Source of the DNA: Trichoderma breve
Lineage: Eukaryota; Ascomycota; Sordariomycetes; Hypocreales; Hypocreaceae
DNA length: 64,000 bases
Assembly (NCBI RefSeq): GCF_028502605.1
Contig: NC_079234.1
Location: 5,208,001 to 5,272,000 of the forward strand
Reading direction: 5' to 3'
The notes beneath the pieces were generated by a model, which searched no databases, was not told the DNA's origin, and worked only from the letters and a program-made list of their open reading frames with translations. Both the position numbers and the translations under genes were made by a program. Each line of letters opens with the position of its first letter. Position 1 is the stretch's first letter. Of the stretch, positions 1 through 11,300 are shown piece after piece.

Positions 1-1230
1 CGCATTCATGGCCGGATTGAAGTCGGCATTCATCGAGGCCGTTGGGGGTCGGCTATATAGCAATCCTGGGTCCACGCCTTCCATAGGAGTACCTACGCCG
101 AACGAATCTTCCATCGATGCTTGAAACATGGCAGTTGCTGCTACGGGGCCAACAGATTGACCAGTCACCGGTGGCTTGGGCGCCAGCATCCTCTCCCTTC
201 GGGCAGGCTGGTGCATGCCCTGGGCATTTGGCTGGACATTTTCTTGGTTCGATGAGGGTGGAGGAGGGGGCGGGACGGGATCTTGAAAGAGCTGAATGTC
301 GCTGTTCCAGTCAAAGGATCCAGTATGGCGATGCGAGGGCTGGAAGAAGGTGGCGCCGGCAGTGCTAAAGTCCAGGTCCATGCCCATGGCTGGGTCCCAG
401 AAATTGGCCTGGCTCGGGGGAGCAGACATGGGATAGACAAACATGTCATCGGCGCCGCCCATCATGGCAGCCATGTCGTGGTGGCCCTGAAAGCTGTCGC
501 TAAAGTCCGGGTGACCGTAGGCCCGGTCATCTTGCATGTTGACCTTTGGTGCGAGCTTCTGGCCGCCCTTGTGAGCCGACGGCGGCGGCGACAAAGGCTG
601 TGCTGCGTCGGAACCTTCAATTGTACCCCGGCGGAGCTTCTTGGGAGACTTGGTGTGCGAGGAGGAAAAGGCAGGGCCGAGGTGTGCGTCGGAATTGGCA
701 GCGGCGGCTGCCTTTGTAGATAATATCAAAGCGGCCGGGGAGGAAGGCAGACGTCGTGAAGGGTCGACGGGCGGCGGTGGAAGGTTTGGGTTCGACGGCG
801 GGATGTTGGCTCGGGTTGCAATCTCGACAGCTAGCTCTTCGACGGAAAGCAGGCGCTTGTGCCCTAGATACGACGATGCGAAGGGAGTGGTGGGCACAAA
901 GTCAGCAAAGGGAAACTGAGCCCCTCTCAGATTGCCCGGCGTTGCGTTGAAGACTGAGTATTCCTCGGCAAAGCGAGGCGTCAGGCCGCTGGTGTCGGCG
1001 AAGGATCCCTGGGGGGGTTTCGGCGTCTCGAAAATAGGGCTCGGAAATGCACCCGATGTTGGAGTCTGCTTTGGCGTGGGCGGTGGGTGAGCGTTTGGAT
1101 CTCCAAAGCTACTGCTGTGCGGAGTCAACAAGATTGGTTAGCCAAGTGCTGGAGGGAGCGGAGGGCAGGCATGCTTTAGAGTGTTCGCAAGGCGGACATG
1201 CCTTGATACTAGCTGTTGATCCTCGCTCAT
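1..1230 (-). CDS. Low-complexity, regulator-like protein (3' end off window)
   Basis: Only the N-terminal part is in the window, and I do not recognise the family. The minus strand has an open frame from 1137 down to base 1 with clear protein character. It is rich in Pro, Ser and Met and contains stretches such as TPRFAEEYSVFNATPGNLRG and KRLLSVEELAVEIATRANIP, then an acidic/aromatic Met-rich part (FSDSFQGHHDMAAMMGGADD) that looks like an activation region. No DNA-binding domain is visible before the edge. My preferred model is exon 1 at 1210-1230 (MSEDQQL), intron 1066-1209 with donor GTATCA and acceptor GCAG, then exon 2 from 1065. An acceptor at 1114 is also possible, so the start is provisional. 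The reading frame itself is secure. A transcriptional role is inferred only from composition and the long upstream region. Confidence 0.6.
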
Positions 1231-2038
1231 ATCAGCTTGAATTCCTGTTGGCTATGAGAACCCAGACACAAGCATCCCAGTGCGTGCACCGCCAATTCGG
1301 GCCGTGGGGAAAAGGCCTGGAAAAAAAAGAGTGGGAGACAGCAGAGATTGTATAATCGTTGCAAGGGAGGCTTCAATTCCCCTTTGATGCAAATAATAAA
1401 AAGTGGTTGTATGTGATTCGGCGTCGTAGAGGGAGGGCGGTATAAGATTCAGGTCTGAGGGTGCGGAAAAGGTGTGCAGGCGACGGTCGAAGGTGTGGTG
1501 GTGGTTGCTTGGGCAATATTGGCGTACAATCGCAGTGGCTCGTTTCTCATTATCCAAAATGCTCGTTAACGGTCATGACAAAGATGCAAAAGGTCGTGGA
1601 AATCCGGCACTGGCTCTGCAAAATGCAAAGGGGTCAAAAGAAACAAGAAAGAAAAGAGAAGAAAAAAACTGGTCTGATTAGCTTGCTTGCTACGGCGTCC
1701 CAAGAGAATCCCATATGAGGCCGTGAAAAAGGGAGTGCATGGAGGGGAGAGGGAGAGAGAGGGTCTTGTCTTACCGGAACAGCAAAGCAAAGCAAGACGC
1801 AACGCAAAGGAGAGCAACAGATTCGAACGGGGGAAAATCAAGGGAGGCAAGTCTTGTCCTGGAGCTCCACAGAGCATCAACCTGCTATTCAAGGGCGGAA
1901 CAGCAGATGCAGTGGCAGGCAATGGACGAAGCAGGACAGATTGGAGGGAGGAAGGGAAAAGAAAAAAAAGAGTTGCGAGGATAAGAGAACAGAAGGCGGA
2001 GAGAGAGCACTGGTTGAGTTGAGGAACCGAGAGTACAA

Positions 2039-2084
2039 GTGCAGTGCGCTGCAGTGCAGTGTAATGCAGTGTAGTGCAGCAGCT
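2039..2084. repeat. GCAGTG-type imperfect short tandem repeat
   Basis: Seven or so imperfect copies of GCAGTG(T/C) lie in a row in non-coding DNA. It sits just upstream of a pyrimidine-rich (minus strand) leader-like block. No function can be read from it. Confidence 0.6.
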
Positions 2085-4457
2085 GGTGATGTTCTGACCC
2101 GGTAGAATCCAATCCGTCCAGGCGCTTTCTAGGCAGACGAGCCCCGTCCAGCTCGGTAAATTTTCAGAGGGCTGCTGAAAATGGAGCCGCAGTGCAGCTG
2201 ATGGGGGCGGCGCCAGTGGAAGCGATACAGCAGACGATGGCCTTTTTAGTGGGAAAAGACGTCAGCAGGCGGCTTTTTCTTCCTTTCGGCCTGGTGCTTT
2301 TTCTTGTCCTATTGAATCAATTCCTTGTTAACAGATGCAGAGCATTACGGGGAGAGATCAATGGATCGATCTGGCGTGATTGCAGCGGCATGAATGTTTC
2401 CCCAGACCAAGACATGCAGCATCCGTCGGTGCCCTTTTTGCTGTGAGTTGGGCTTTTGTTTACTTGCAGCCGCATGCTGGTTGTCTGGTGTCTACGGATA
2501 CGGATTAGATAAGGCAGCACCCCGTTCAATGCTCATACTCAATATTCGGACACTTTTCTCCGCATCACCTCACTTTGGACCTCGGCCGGCATCGTTCGTC
2601 TTATATCTGATTCATCTCAACCAAAATCCCCCATTCCGGCTCTCGCTTTCTCATCTTTCCTTTGTTGCTCATATCACAAAACCTTTGCGTGCTTCGACCA
2701 GCTAGACTACTGATTCCTACAAAGCCGCCGCCGTGCTGCAATTTACAGCCCGGGCCGGAGCTCCAACGCCATCATGGCGGTTTGGCAGCGTCTTTTGCCT
2801 AATCTGGGCCAAGTGCTCTCCACCATGGATCCCACCAGGTGGATTAGTGGCAGTAGAATGACATGATAAAATGGCTGCGTAGCTGCACAATGGTGGCTTC
2901 TGCTAACTAATGGAGATGTCAAACCCACAGTGACTGACTTGATGCCGAGAATTGATTGAAATAGATGGATATCAGATGGATATTGAAGAAAAAAAATAAA
3001 AATGGAGTGTTTTCACTTCCACAGCAACGAGACCAGACAGCTTGCTCTTGTTTGTCAGTTGCTTCATTTGGCCTTTTGCACGCACAAAGCTCTGGCATCT
3101 AATCCCGGTCGCTGCTTATCTTTCATAACTCAAGATCCGATAACGCCGCATATCCGTTCCGCTACGGACCAATATATTACTCTAGCATGCGGCCAAGCAT
3201 CTTGGTATTACCGATCAGACACTTGGCCTGCTGCTTGTTGGAGCTCTGGCAGTTCTCAATAGTCCAGAGCAGATTGATAAATCGCAACAAAAGAAAGCAA
3301 AGGGATTTCGCAACAAGCTCATCAGAGCTCCTGTTGCAGCAACCTTGTACCACCTTGGGCGCTGTCCTGAGCCTTCCCTGCACCTTGCCACGTCAGAAGC
3401 ACACGATAACTCACGAGACATTAATGCATTTCCGTTTGTTGCCTTTTTCCGGCTTCAACTCCAAAATACACTACCTAATGCGTCGAATATGTATTATATG
3501 CTCAGAACCAACGGGATTTTATATCCACAGAAGTGATGATATGCACAATCCTCTTAATTTTTCCATTTTCGACTTCACTCCCAGCACATGCGCCGGTCAA
3601 ACCCGATCTCGATCTTCCCCAGACCCAAAACTCATCAACTAGGCAGACACGCTATACCTGGAAAAGGTATGAGCCTGTGCACTTGGTCATGCACAAAAAC
3701 GAACACCTTTTTTTTTTTTTTTTAAGCGAAAACCCTCGTGGCTTTTGCCATGAACAGATGACAACGGGCGGCACAAATTATGTTTATTTGGCACATGTGA
3801 CTCTTTTAACTCGGAGAAATAAAGAAAACCTTAACAGCAATCACAAAGTCATCTTAGCCTATGGATCTCACCAAAGTCAACGACAAAAAGATGTGCAAAC
3901 CCACCACCAAGTGACAAAACTCACGAGACCCAACCCAATGGATCCATCTCTCTGCTGCTCCGGTACCCAAACGCAGCTAGTGGCTGATCTATCAACTTTT
4001 CTCTCTCTTCTATCTCTTGGAGCGATGCAACTTGTCCGTAGCCAAACTAACGCCAGGCATTAATCTATATCATGCGAATTTGCGGATCTATCTAAGCCCA
4101 CCACCCATCTCCGGCCATATCCGCGCAAAGAGGAGCAGAAAAAAATAACTATTGGATGCCGTGCAGCAAAAACATCGAAGCTAAAATAAAAGCTGATCAA
4201 ATCGTCGCCGGCTCATCGATTCAAAGGGGAAGCATCGTTCGAACGGCTTGCTTACCCGTTGATTAGCTGAGACCCGCGCGGTGAAGAAGGGGGAATAATT
4301 GTCTCATCAGTTTTTGTTCGGCGTACTCGTACCTGCATTTGCCATTCAGCGCTAGCGGGTGTAATTGGTCTCGCCGTGAGACAGTTGTAAGCAGTTTATT
4401 CTCTTGTATTTCATGGTTCAGGGTATCTTCCTGCTTTCCTCCTTTCTTGCTTCTATG

Positions 4458-4473
4458 TACCTACATGTAGGTA
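4458..4473. promoter_or_regulatory. 16-bp perfect palindrome TACCTACATGTAGGTA
   Basis: The 16 bases equal their own reverse complement. The inner ten bases CTACATGTAG occur again near 18120. The site lies in the long interval between two regulator-like genes, so it could be a dimeric protein binding site. That role is inference from symmetry alone. Confidence 0.35.
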
Positions 4474-6222
4474 AGCATCAAGTTCATGATTTCGGTATGA
4501 GCCGCATGTCCTCCATACAAAGTACATACATACATGCATGCGCATTATACCTCAACTCCCACCGAACCTCCACCTCCAATCCCAAAAAAAGCATGGCTTC
4601 CCTGCCAACCGACAGCTGAACATCCCTCTCAAACATTCAACTCAACATCTGCTTACACACTTTGTACCAACAAATACAAAGAAAGGGTGTTGAATCCTAA
4701 GTAGGTATTTTGCCGACGTACGTCCTTTATCCCCATGCGATGCATAAACAACCCAAAATACTGGACATTTAAAAATCCGTAGGTACGTTACAGTATAAAC
4801 CCCCCCATGGCTCTCAGCTGCGCGGCATCTTGCCGAGGTGGGCTGTGCACCTCATTTTTCTAACCAGGTTTCCCATGTCAAAAAAAAGTAAAAGCGAATC
4901 AATAAATCTCTTCGCTTCTCCGTCCGTTCATGCGTCATATTCGACCATACATACAACGCTGCTTTATGATACCACCTGTGTGTATTTTCGATCACATGGC
5001 ACGTTGTCGTTATAGACAGGATCAAATACAAAACACACTTATACATGCAAGCCCCTCAAAAGGAACCCATCCAGCTCCGAGATGAGCCCACCAACAGCAA
5101 ACATTGCTGCCCTTCCCATCGTTTCCAAAACTGCTAATCTGTTTCTTCAGCCGCCCCTCCCCAGCGCGCATAATCAGCATAATATTAGATTTGCCTTTTT
5201 GGAGGGGGAGGATTGGGATTGAGACCGGGGGGGTGGCCCGGTTCCAGTTACCCGCATTGAGGTGTGTGTGGAACTTTATGGAGTCAATACACGCCCTCGT
5301 ATCGGTGCTTTTTTACAGGCGGTTATTTGACAAGGGAAAAAAAAATAACTGATATAATAGGAGCTAAAGAAGAAGAAAAAGAAAAAATACCCCAAACTAT
5401 ATAACAAAATTGGTTTCCTCCATTATTTATAAGAAGAAGAAGAAACGAAAAACAAAAAAGAGCCTCTATATATCCCGTGGTATATCCCCCCCCTTGCTTC
5501 TCTGCTGACCCGCAGCGCTGAAATATCCCAGTCTGGTTCCTCCCGTTTCCCTTCTCGTGAGATCATATCCAATGATTAATCCCCAATATAACCCTATACT
5601 CGATGTGTCCATTCTATGTCTATTTATATAAAGCGTGAGAAAGCGTAAAAAAAGGTATCAATGATTGGTATCCCGTGATCGTCGTCTTTGTTTTGTGCAA
5701 GGTTTTGATAAAAAAAAGTCGTTTGTTTGCCTGAGAATAAAAACGGTTGGTGTGTTCCAAGGGAGAGACTGGGAAGGGAAAGTTTTTCTAGTAGGAATAA
5801 TAAAAGAAGCCAAGAAAGGTAGACAAACAAGGTTGATCAAGAAGTAGTAAAAGAAGAGAGGAAAGTGAACAATTTGGTTAGGAGACGAGTGTAAAGAGTG
5901 GCATAATCAAAAAGAAAAAGAAAAAAAAGAAAAAAGCAAGGAAACAAATAAGGGTATCGCGACGAGCTTTCCGTTGCCGCGTAATCTAGGTTTCATGCGT
6001 CTCTATGGGCATTAAGACTTTCCAGAACGTGACGCATGAGTTATCGAAACAAAATTAAGGAAATCGTTGAGTTGCAGTCTGACTGAGTCAAAATGAAAAA
6101 GAGAAAAAAAGAAAAGATAAAAGTGACGAGGGAGAATGTAAAGACGACGTGTAAGGAGAAAAAACAAGAAGAGTGAGTGAGTGTGTATGTGTAGTTATTA
6201 AGGAAATTCAAGGCATGACTGA

Positions 6223-8369
6223 TTAGATCATGCCGGTATACGACTCCATGGGATTCGTCTGCGATCGAACGGAGCTAGATCTCTGCGGCATAGCACCAGC
6301 GGGCGCTTGAGTCTGCTGAATCGGCATGTACGAGCGTGAGTCCATGGGCTGGCCGGGCATGGGCATCGAGGCCGTCATGGCTAGGCTTGGTGCGTCGATT
6401 CCAGAAACCGGAGGAGAGGACATCTGAGACGCCATTGATCGGTGCGATTCTGGTCTTGGCCCATCGGGCATGGGAGGCATATGGCCACCAACTTGGCTTT
6501 GGCTGTTGTCTCGACGGCGTTTGTGGGCGTCTTTGGCTTTGGGGTGCGTGTGACACTACAAGATTATTTTTCGTTAGTTACTGATACCCAAGGAGTTTTT
6601 AAAGCTAAAGTCCACCATATTTACCTTGTATGCGTGCCTGAACCAAGTCGTCCCCTTCTTTTTGCTGCTGACAAGTGGGATCCAGTCGTTGCAGCTTCCA
6701 CAAAGCCCCTCCCAAATGTCCGGGTTGCCATTCATGCGTCTCGAGTCCAGAGGCTCCTGGAAAGGAGTGCCGGTTGCCGCGCTGATGCCGTGCGAGAAAG
6801 ACTTATCGTACCAGAAAGCAGAGTTCTTCAACACCAACCATCGCCCAGGCTTGCAAATGCCACACCATCCTTCCCTCTTGTTGCCGTGTCCCCTAACCCA
6901 GCGCGGGGTGTACAAGTCGTTTTCAAATCGCAGCTCCTGCTCATAGGGTACCATCTCGGGATCCGAAGGGTTCATGTCCTCCGGTGGCGGGGGGGCCTGC
7001 TCTTCTTGAAGGCAGCCAAACAAGTCCGGGGGGTCCGAGAGATCTGCGTAGAGGCCGGTCAAGGGGTGCGGCTCGCCGTTGCTTTGGAGAACTCGTAGGA
7101 GGCCGTGCGAAGGCAGAGTCGGTGGTGTAGCCACAACGCCGTGCGTCTCGTTGTGGTTGTAAAAGTACGAAGGCACCTGGGTCGGCAACTGAGAGGCGAG
7201 GACCATGCTGTTCCGGTTGAAAGTCGAGGGGCCAGTCATCATAAAAGGCGGTCTGCCATTGATTGGCTGCGCGTTCGGGAACATGGCCGAGGCGGCGGGC
7301 GTAGGCAGGGACTGGTACGAGTATCTCTGAGGAACGCTAGGAGGAGAATGATAGAGCGCAGGGGAGGGTCTTCGCTGGGCCACGCTGTAGGAGCCAGTGG
7401 ACCAGCGCTGCTTGTTCCCTCCTCGAGTGATGTCGTAGGGGGCAGTCCGCATGCTAGGCCGGGGAGACGGCGAGGCGCGGCCGCGGCTCTGGGTCCTGAC
7501 CTGCTCAGGGCGAGTCTGGGGGGTCAGGCGAGGAGAGGCCACGGGAGACAGTTGCGTGGACGACATGAGGGACGTTCTGTTTGAAGGAGGGGGATAGTCA
7601 GAGTTGATTGATCGAACCTCGGAGAGAGCGGCAGAGAAGTCTTCGTACGAAGGCATGTCGGACAGGGCCCCAGTTGTCGACATGGCAAAGGACGAGCCGG
7701 ACATGCGGTGGCTGGCCACGCTGCCGTCCAAGTTCGAGTTGTCATGCGACGGGGTCGTGTACCTGAGATCAAGAATGGGCACGGCATCGTCAGTGGTGTA
7801 AGCCTGGCCGATGGGCGTTTCCGAGTCCAGGACGGGATGTTCGTAGTTGTCTGCGAGTGGCTTCTGAGCCCACCGATTCGATGCATCGGACAGGGCAAAG
7901 CCGTTAGCATCTCGAGAGACTTCGGCACTCATCATGGCGTTGAGAGGGTAGATGCCCTGGGCCATTGTGACCGGCGCGGCCACGGCATCGGTAGATCGTT
8001 GCTGAATCGACGACGAGGTTGGGTGTTGTTCCCAGGCGTTTACGGGCTGGCTTCCATCCTTGATGTAGTAGCTAAGGCTCTCTTGAACAGTTGTCGGCAC
8101 TTGTTGCGGCTGGGTCGCCGGCGGCATCCAAGACATCCCTGCCGGCTGCATCTGCTCGCCTTGGGGAATGTCGCTGATGCTTAGTGTATTGATTTGCGGC
8201 TCTTGAAGAGCAGCATCGGAAGCGCCCTTACTGTTTGCACCTCTTGAATGAGAGAAGTACTTTTGAAAGTGTTGTCGACTTGTACAGGGGGGGACACAAG
8301 TAAGTATCGATAGACGAGGATAATATGTGAAGGAGAGACAACATACAATCCATTGTGACTAGGCTCCAT
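6223..8369 (-). CDS. Rua1-type C-terminal domain transcription regulator
   Basis: Predicted 669 aa from three exons: 8347-8369, 6625-8278 and 6223-6555. Introns are 8279-8346 (GTATGT...AAG) and 6556-6624 (GTAAAT...TAG); the phases match and the total is 2010 nt. Residues 1-460 are disordered and Ser/Pro/Gln-rich. Residues about 461-566 match the Rua1 C-terminal family (PF14616), named after the Ustilago regulator of ustilagic acid synthesis. The pattern is C480xxC483 ... C534xxC537 ... C560-H561, with conserved YTPRWVRG, WCGIC and WFRHAYKCH segments. The second intron falls between the Lys and Cys of that last segment. The tail (570-669) is Pro/Met/Gln-rich. Many filamentous fungi carry such proteins without a known target. 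Nuclear, sequence-specific regulation is inferred from the family; nothing here shows the target genes. Confidence 0.85.
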
Positions 8370-11300
8370 AGCTAATTATAGATAAAAGTCGATGGACTCT
8401 CGGCACTCGAAGGGATTTTTTTTGCTCTTAATAATCTTAAACGGTCGAGACTGATGGCCAGGTCCTATTCGCTGATCAGCGGGCGCCGTTGGAGACGGTC
8501 ATGCAACACCGTTTAGGCAAAGGGGAACCGGGGTTAAGGAGACTGTGTTGTCAATGGCACAACCAGGGTTCCCTTTCTTATAGAGTCTTTGCCACTTACA
8601 CTAATCCGTGATGGCGTCAAAGTATAGTTGATATCGGAAGGTGTCTTTCCAGCGGCCAGAAGAGAGAAAGGAGTGTCCAGAGCGGCCGGATGGAAAGAAA
8701 AAAAGGATCGTCTAGCTTTTGAGAGAGGGGAGGGGGGGTATACTCGAAGGTCCACGTCCAAGGAGAGAAGAGGGGTGGTTTGTCGAAGAGGAAAAGAGGG
8801 AAAGGGGGGGAGGGACAAGGAGTGACGGACAGCAAGAGGCTGGCCAAGTGCTAGTGAGGGTAGTATATGAGAAAGTTGGCATGTAAGATTAATGCAGATG
8901 AGATGAGGGAATCGTAAAAAGATCGTGAAGCGGCCCGCAGGAAAGTGATAAATGAACGGGAAGAGAACCGGCCTCTCAATTCAGTCACAGGAGGAGGGGG
9001 GAGATTAAGAGTGACGGGGCAATTCGATGCGATTACAGCAGATCGAATTGGATGATTGATTCCGGAGAGAGCGAAGGTCCCTCGGGCAGGGGACGATGTA
9101 TAAGTCATAAGTCGTCCGCAGGCACCCTGAGCAGAGCCGGACTGGCATCCACCCCCAGCGAAAACAAAAATACCACCATGCTCTTGTGGCCCTACTCCGT
9201 GCTCCGTATGTAGTTTGAGCCAAACTGACGGGGCCCAGGCTTTAGAACGCTGAATGCCGGTCCCGTTGCAGACGCCCCCCGGCAGCGCCTCTCGCGATCC
9301 CAGGAGCCCAGTATGGGGTGCAGAGGAGCCGGGCTTACAGCCATTGATCCCAGCCCAGCCCAGCCCAGCCTGTCTGTACCTTGGGCCTGCCTGTACCTAC
9401 ATGGACATACATTACATGCGCGAACGGCCGTCGGCTCTCTGCATTGGCGTACCCGCACAGGCACAGACAGGAAAGTGGGCAGAAAGAGGATTGGGAGACA
9501 GGGGTAGCCAGGCTGGGGGTTTCAAGGAGCTGCTGGACCAATCAGCAAGCCACTGCTGAGATCGGCCGCAACGCGCCTCTGGCCTCAAGTTAAGCCAAAA
9601 GAAAGCCGCTGAAACGATTCGAGAGAGCGAGTGAAACCAATCAAGGTAATAAACGGCCCCTTCTCGTTAGGTAGAATCGAATAAATCCGCTGCTGGACAC
9701 GTCAGACGACTAAGAGCGCGTCTACATACGCCGGCAGAGAGCGAAGAAGGCTGAAAGTTGAGCATTGGGAACAGTAGTCCGGGACTGCACGAGTGAGTAT
9801 AAAGCCGTCAATCCAATGGACCCCCAGCGACTAGGTAGTTAGTCTGCTCCGTAGTCTAGTCCGAGAAGAGAGATGGCAGCCCATCACCGGCTTCAGTCCA
9901 TCTCATTGACGACAGCCGCCGTCACTAAGTTAGCCTGGCCTGTCCTGTCAGGTAAGTCCGCGAGGTGAGGCGAGACGAGGTGCCTCTTCCCCCCCTCCGC
10001 AATCACCGCCAGCTGCAGCTTCTCGCCATATCCATGCTCAGATCAGAAACGCCTTTTCCACAGGCTGTGACCAGGGCCGGTGTGAAAATGACGCCACTTT
10101 AACTAAGCAGACATCTAAGCGATGCAATTTATCTTCGTTTTCTTTCTTTTTTCTTGGTTCGATATTGGGGACATGGAGCCCCAAATCCCTGTCCGGGCAC
10201 GGTCCACAGGGCCGGTAAAATATTAGTGGTCGCAATACCGGCTAGTCAGGGCAGCCGAGTTGAGACCGAAAGGGCGATTCAAATCTCCCAGGCATAACCT
10301 GATCTTGTCTGGGAAAAACAGCCGCCAGCCATGGCCATGGAACAATTCAGGGCTAGAGGTGTGTCACGGCTTGGGTGGGTTCGTTGACTAAAAAAAGAAA
10401 TTGGGAACCTTGAACGTTCGGAAAATAAGTTGCAGTCCAGCGTCACGAGCACCAGCAGCTGAGCCAAGTAGGGACATGGAAAGACATCCTTCCTTGTTCC
10501 TTCCCACAGCAACACGTAGCAGTACGTATACGCATGTCGCATGCGTCACATAACGTGACATCCAGGCAACATCAGCTCGAGCCCTGTCCCAGTCCCAACA
10601 GCCCCATGTCCACATCCATCCTTATCCATATTGATCCGTCTCCATATCTGGTCCATACCCATCCATACCCATCCATACCCATTTCCATTTCCACATCCAT
10701 GGTCATATATCCAACACTGCTACAGTACTCGTACGGTATTACCGTTTGGTGCTGGCTGTCTGGTATACAGAGCACGGTATTGTACTCATCATGGTCTTGG
10801 TTCCGTTGCCTCGAGTCAAGTCAAGCTCAAAGTGCATCGAAACCCGCATTGCATTGCCGTCTCCAGATTTTCCCTTTTTTTCTCCCAAATCTGCGATGCA
10901 AATCCGATCTGATAGCTCACTCGCATCAGCCTAGAATCTAGCCGCCGCAAGGCATGACAGTAAACATCAAATACGGCCAAGTACTCGTACGCCAGTCCAT
11001 GGGGTTTGACGCCAACGGCTATATCTACAGCCCGGGGTTCTAAAGATAGTTGCTTCTTGGGCAATCTACAAGCACTTGGGGGGACTGCCAAACCGGCTAA
11101 AACGAAGCTAGAAGAACGGGAGAAGCTTCAGGCCACGGAGACCCGCACCAAAGAAGAAATAGAGACGACCAGCTGCCAGATGCTATAACACGGTAATCTC
11201 CAGCAAGACAGCCACGATCCACACAGGCAGTCGGGAAGGCCGCCCAATCCATGGATCCTTGGGTACGGGAACGGAGAGAGGAGGGGTAGCAAACGAAATC

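Larger units (their letters stand above)
1231..6222. other. Gene-poor 5 kb interval between two minus-strand genes
   Basis: I find no convincing gene here; open frames are short and in random composition. Around 1731-1990 the minus strand is strongly pyrimidine-rich, as in many fungal leaders, so it may be promoter or 5' leader of the gene at the left edge. Other contents are a GCAGTG-type repeat (2039-2084), a run of 16 T (3708-3723), a perfect 16-bp palindrome (4458-4473) and an A-rich block (about 5330-6180), which is T-rich on the sense strand and fits the 3' UTR of the gene ending at 6223. Confidence 0.5.

Noticed and set aside
1252..1557. 101-codon minus frame upstream of the left-edge gene
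   Set aside because: Leader-like pyrimidine-rich sequence with random protein composition and no good splice link to the main frame.
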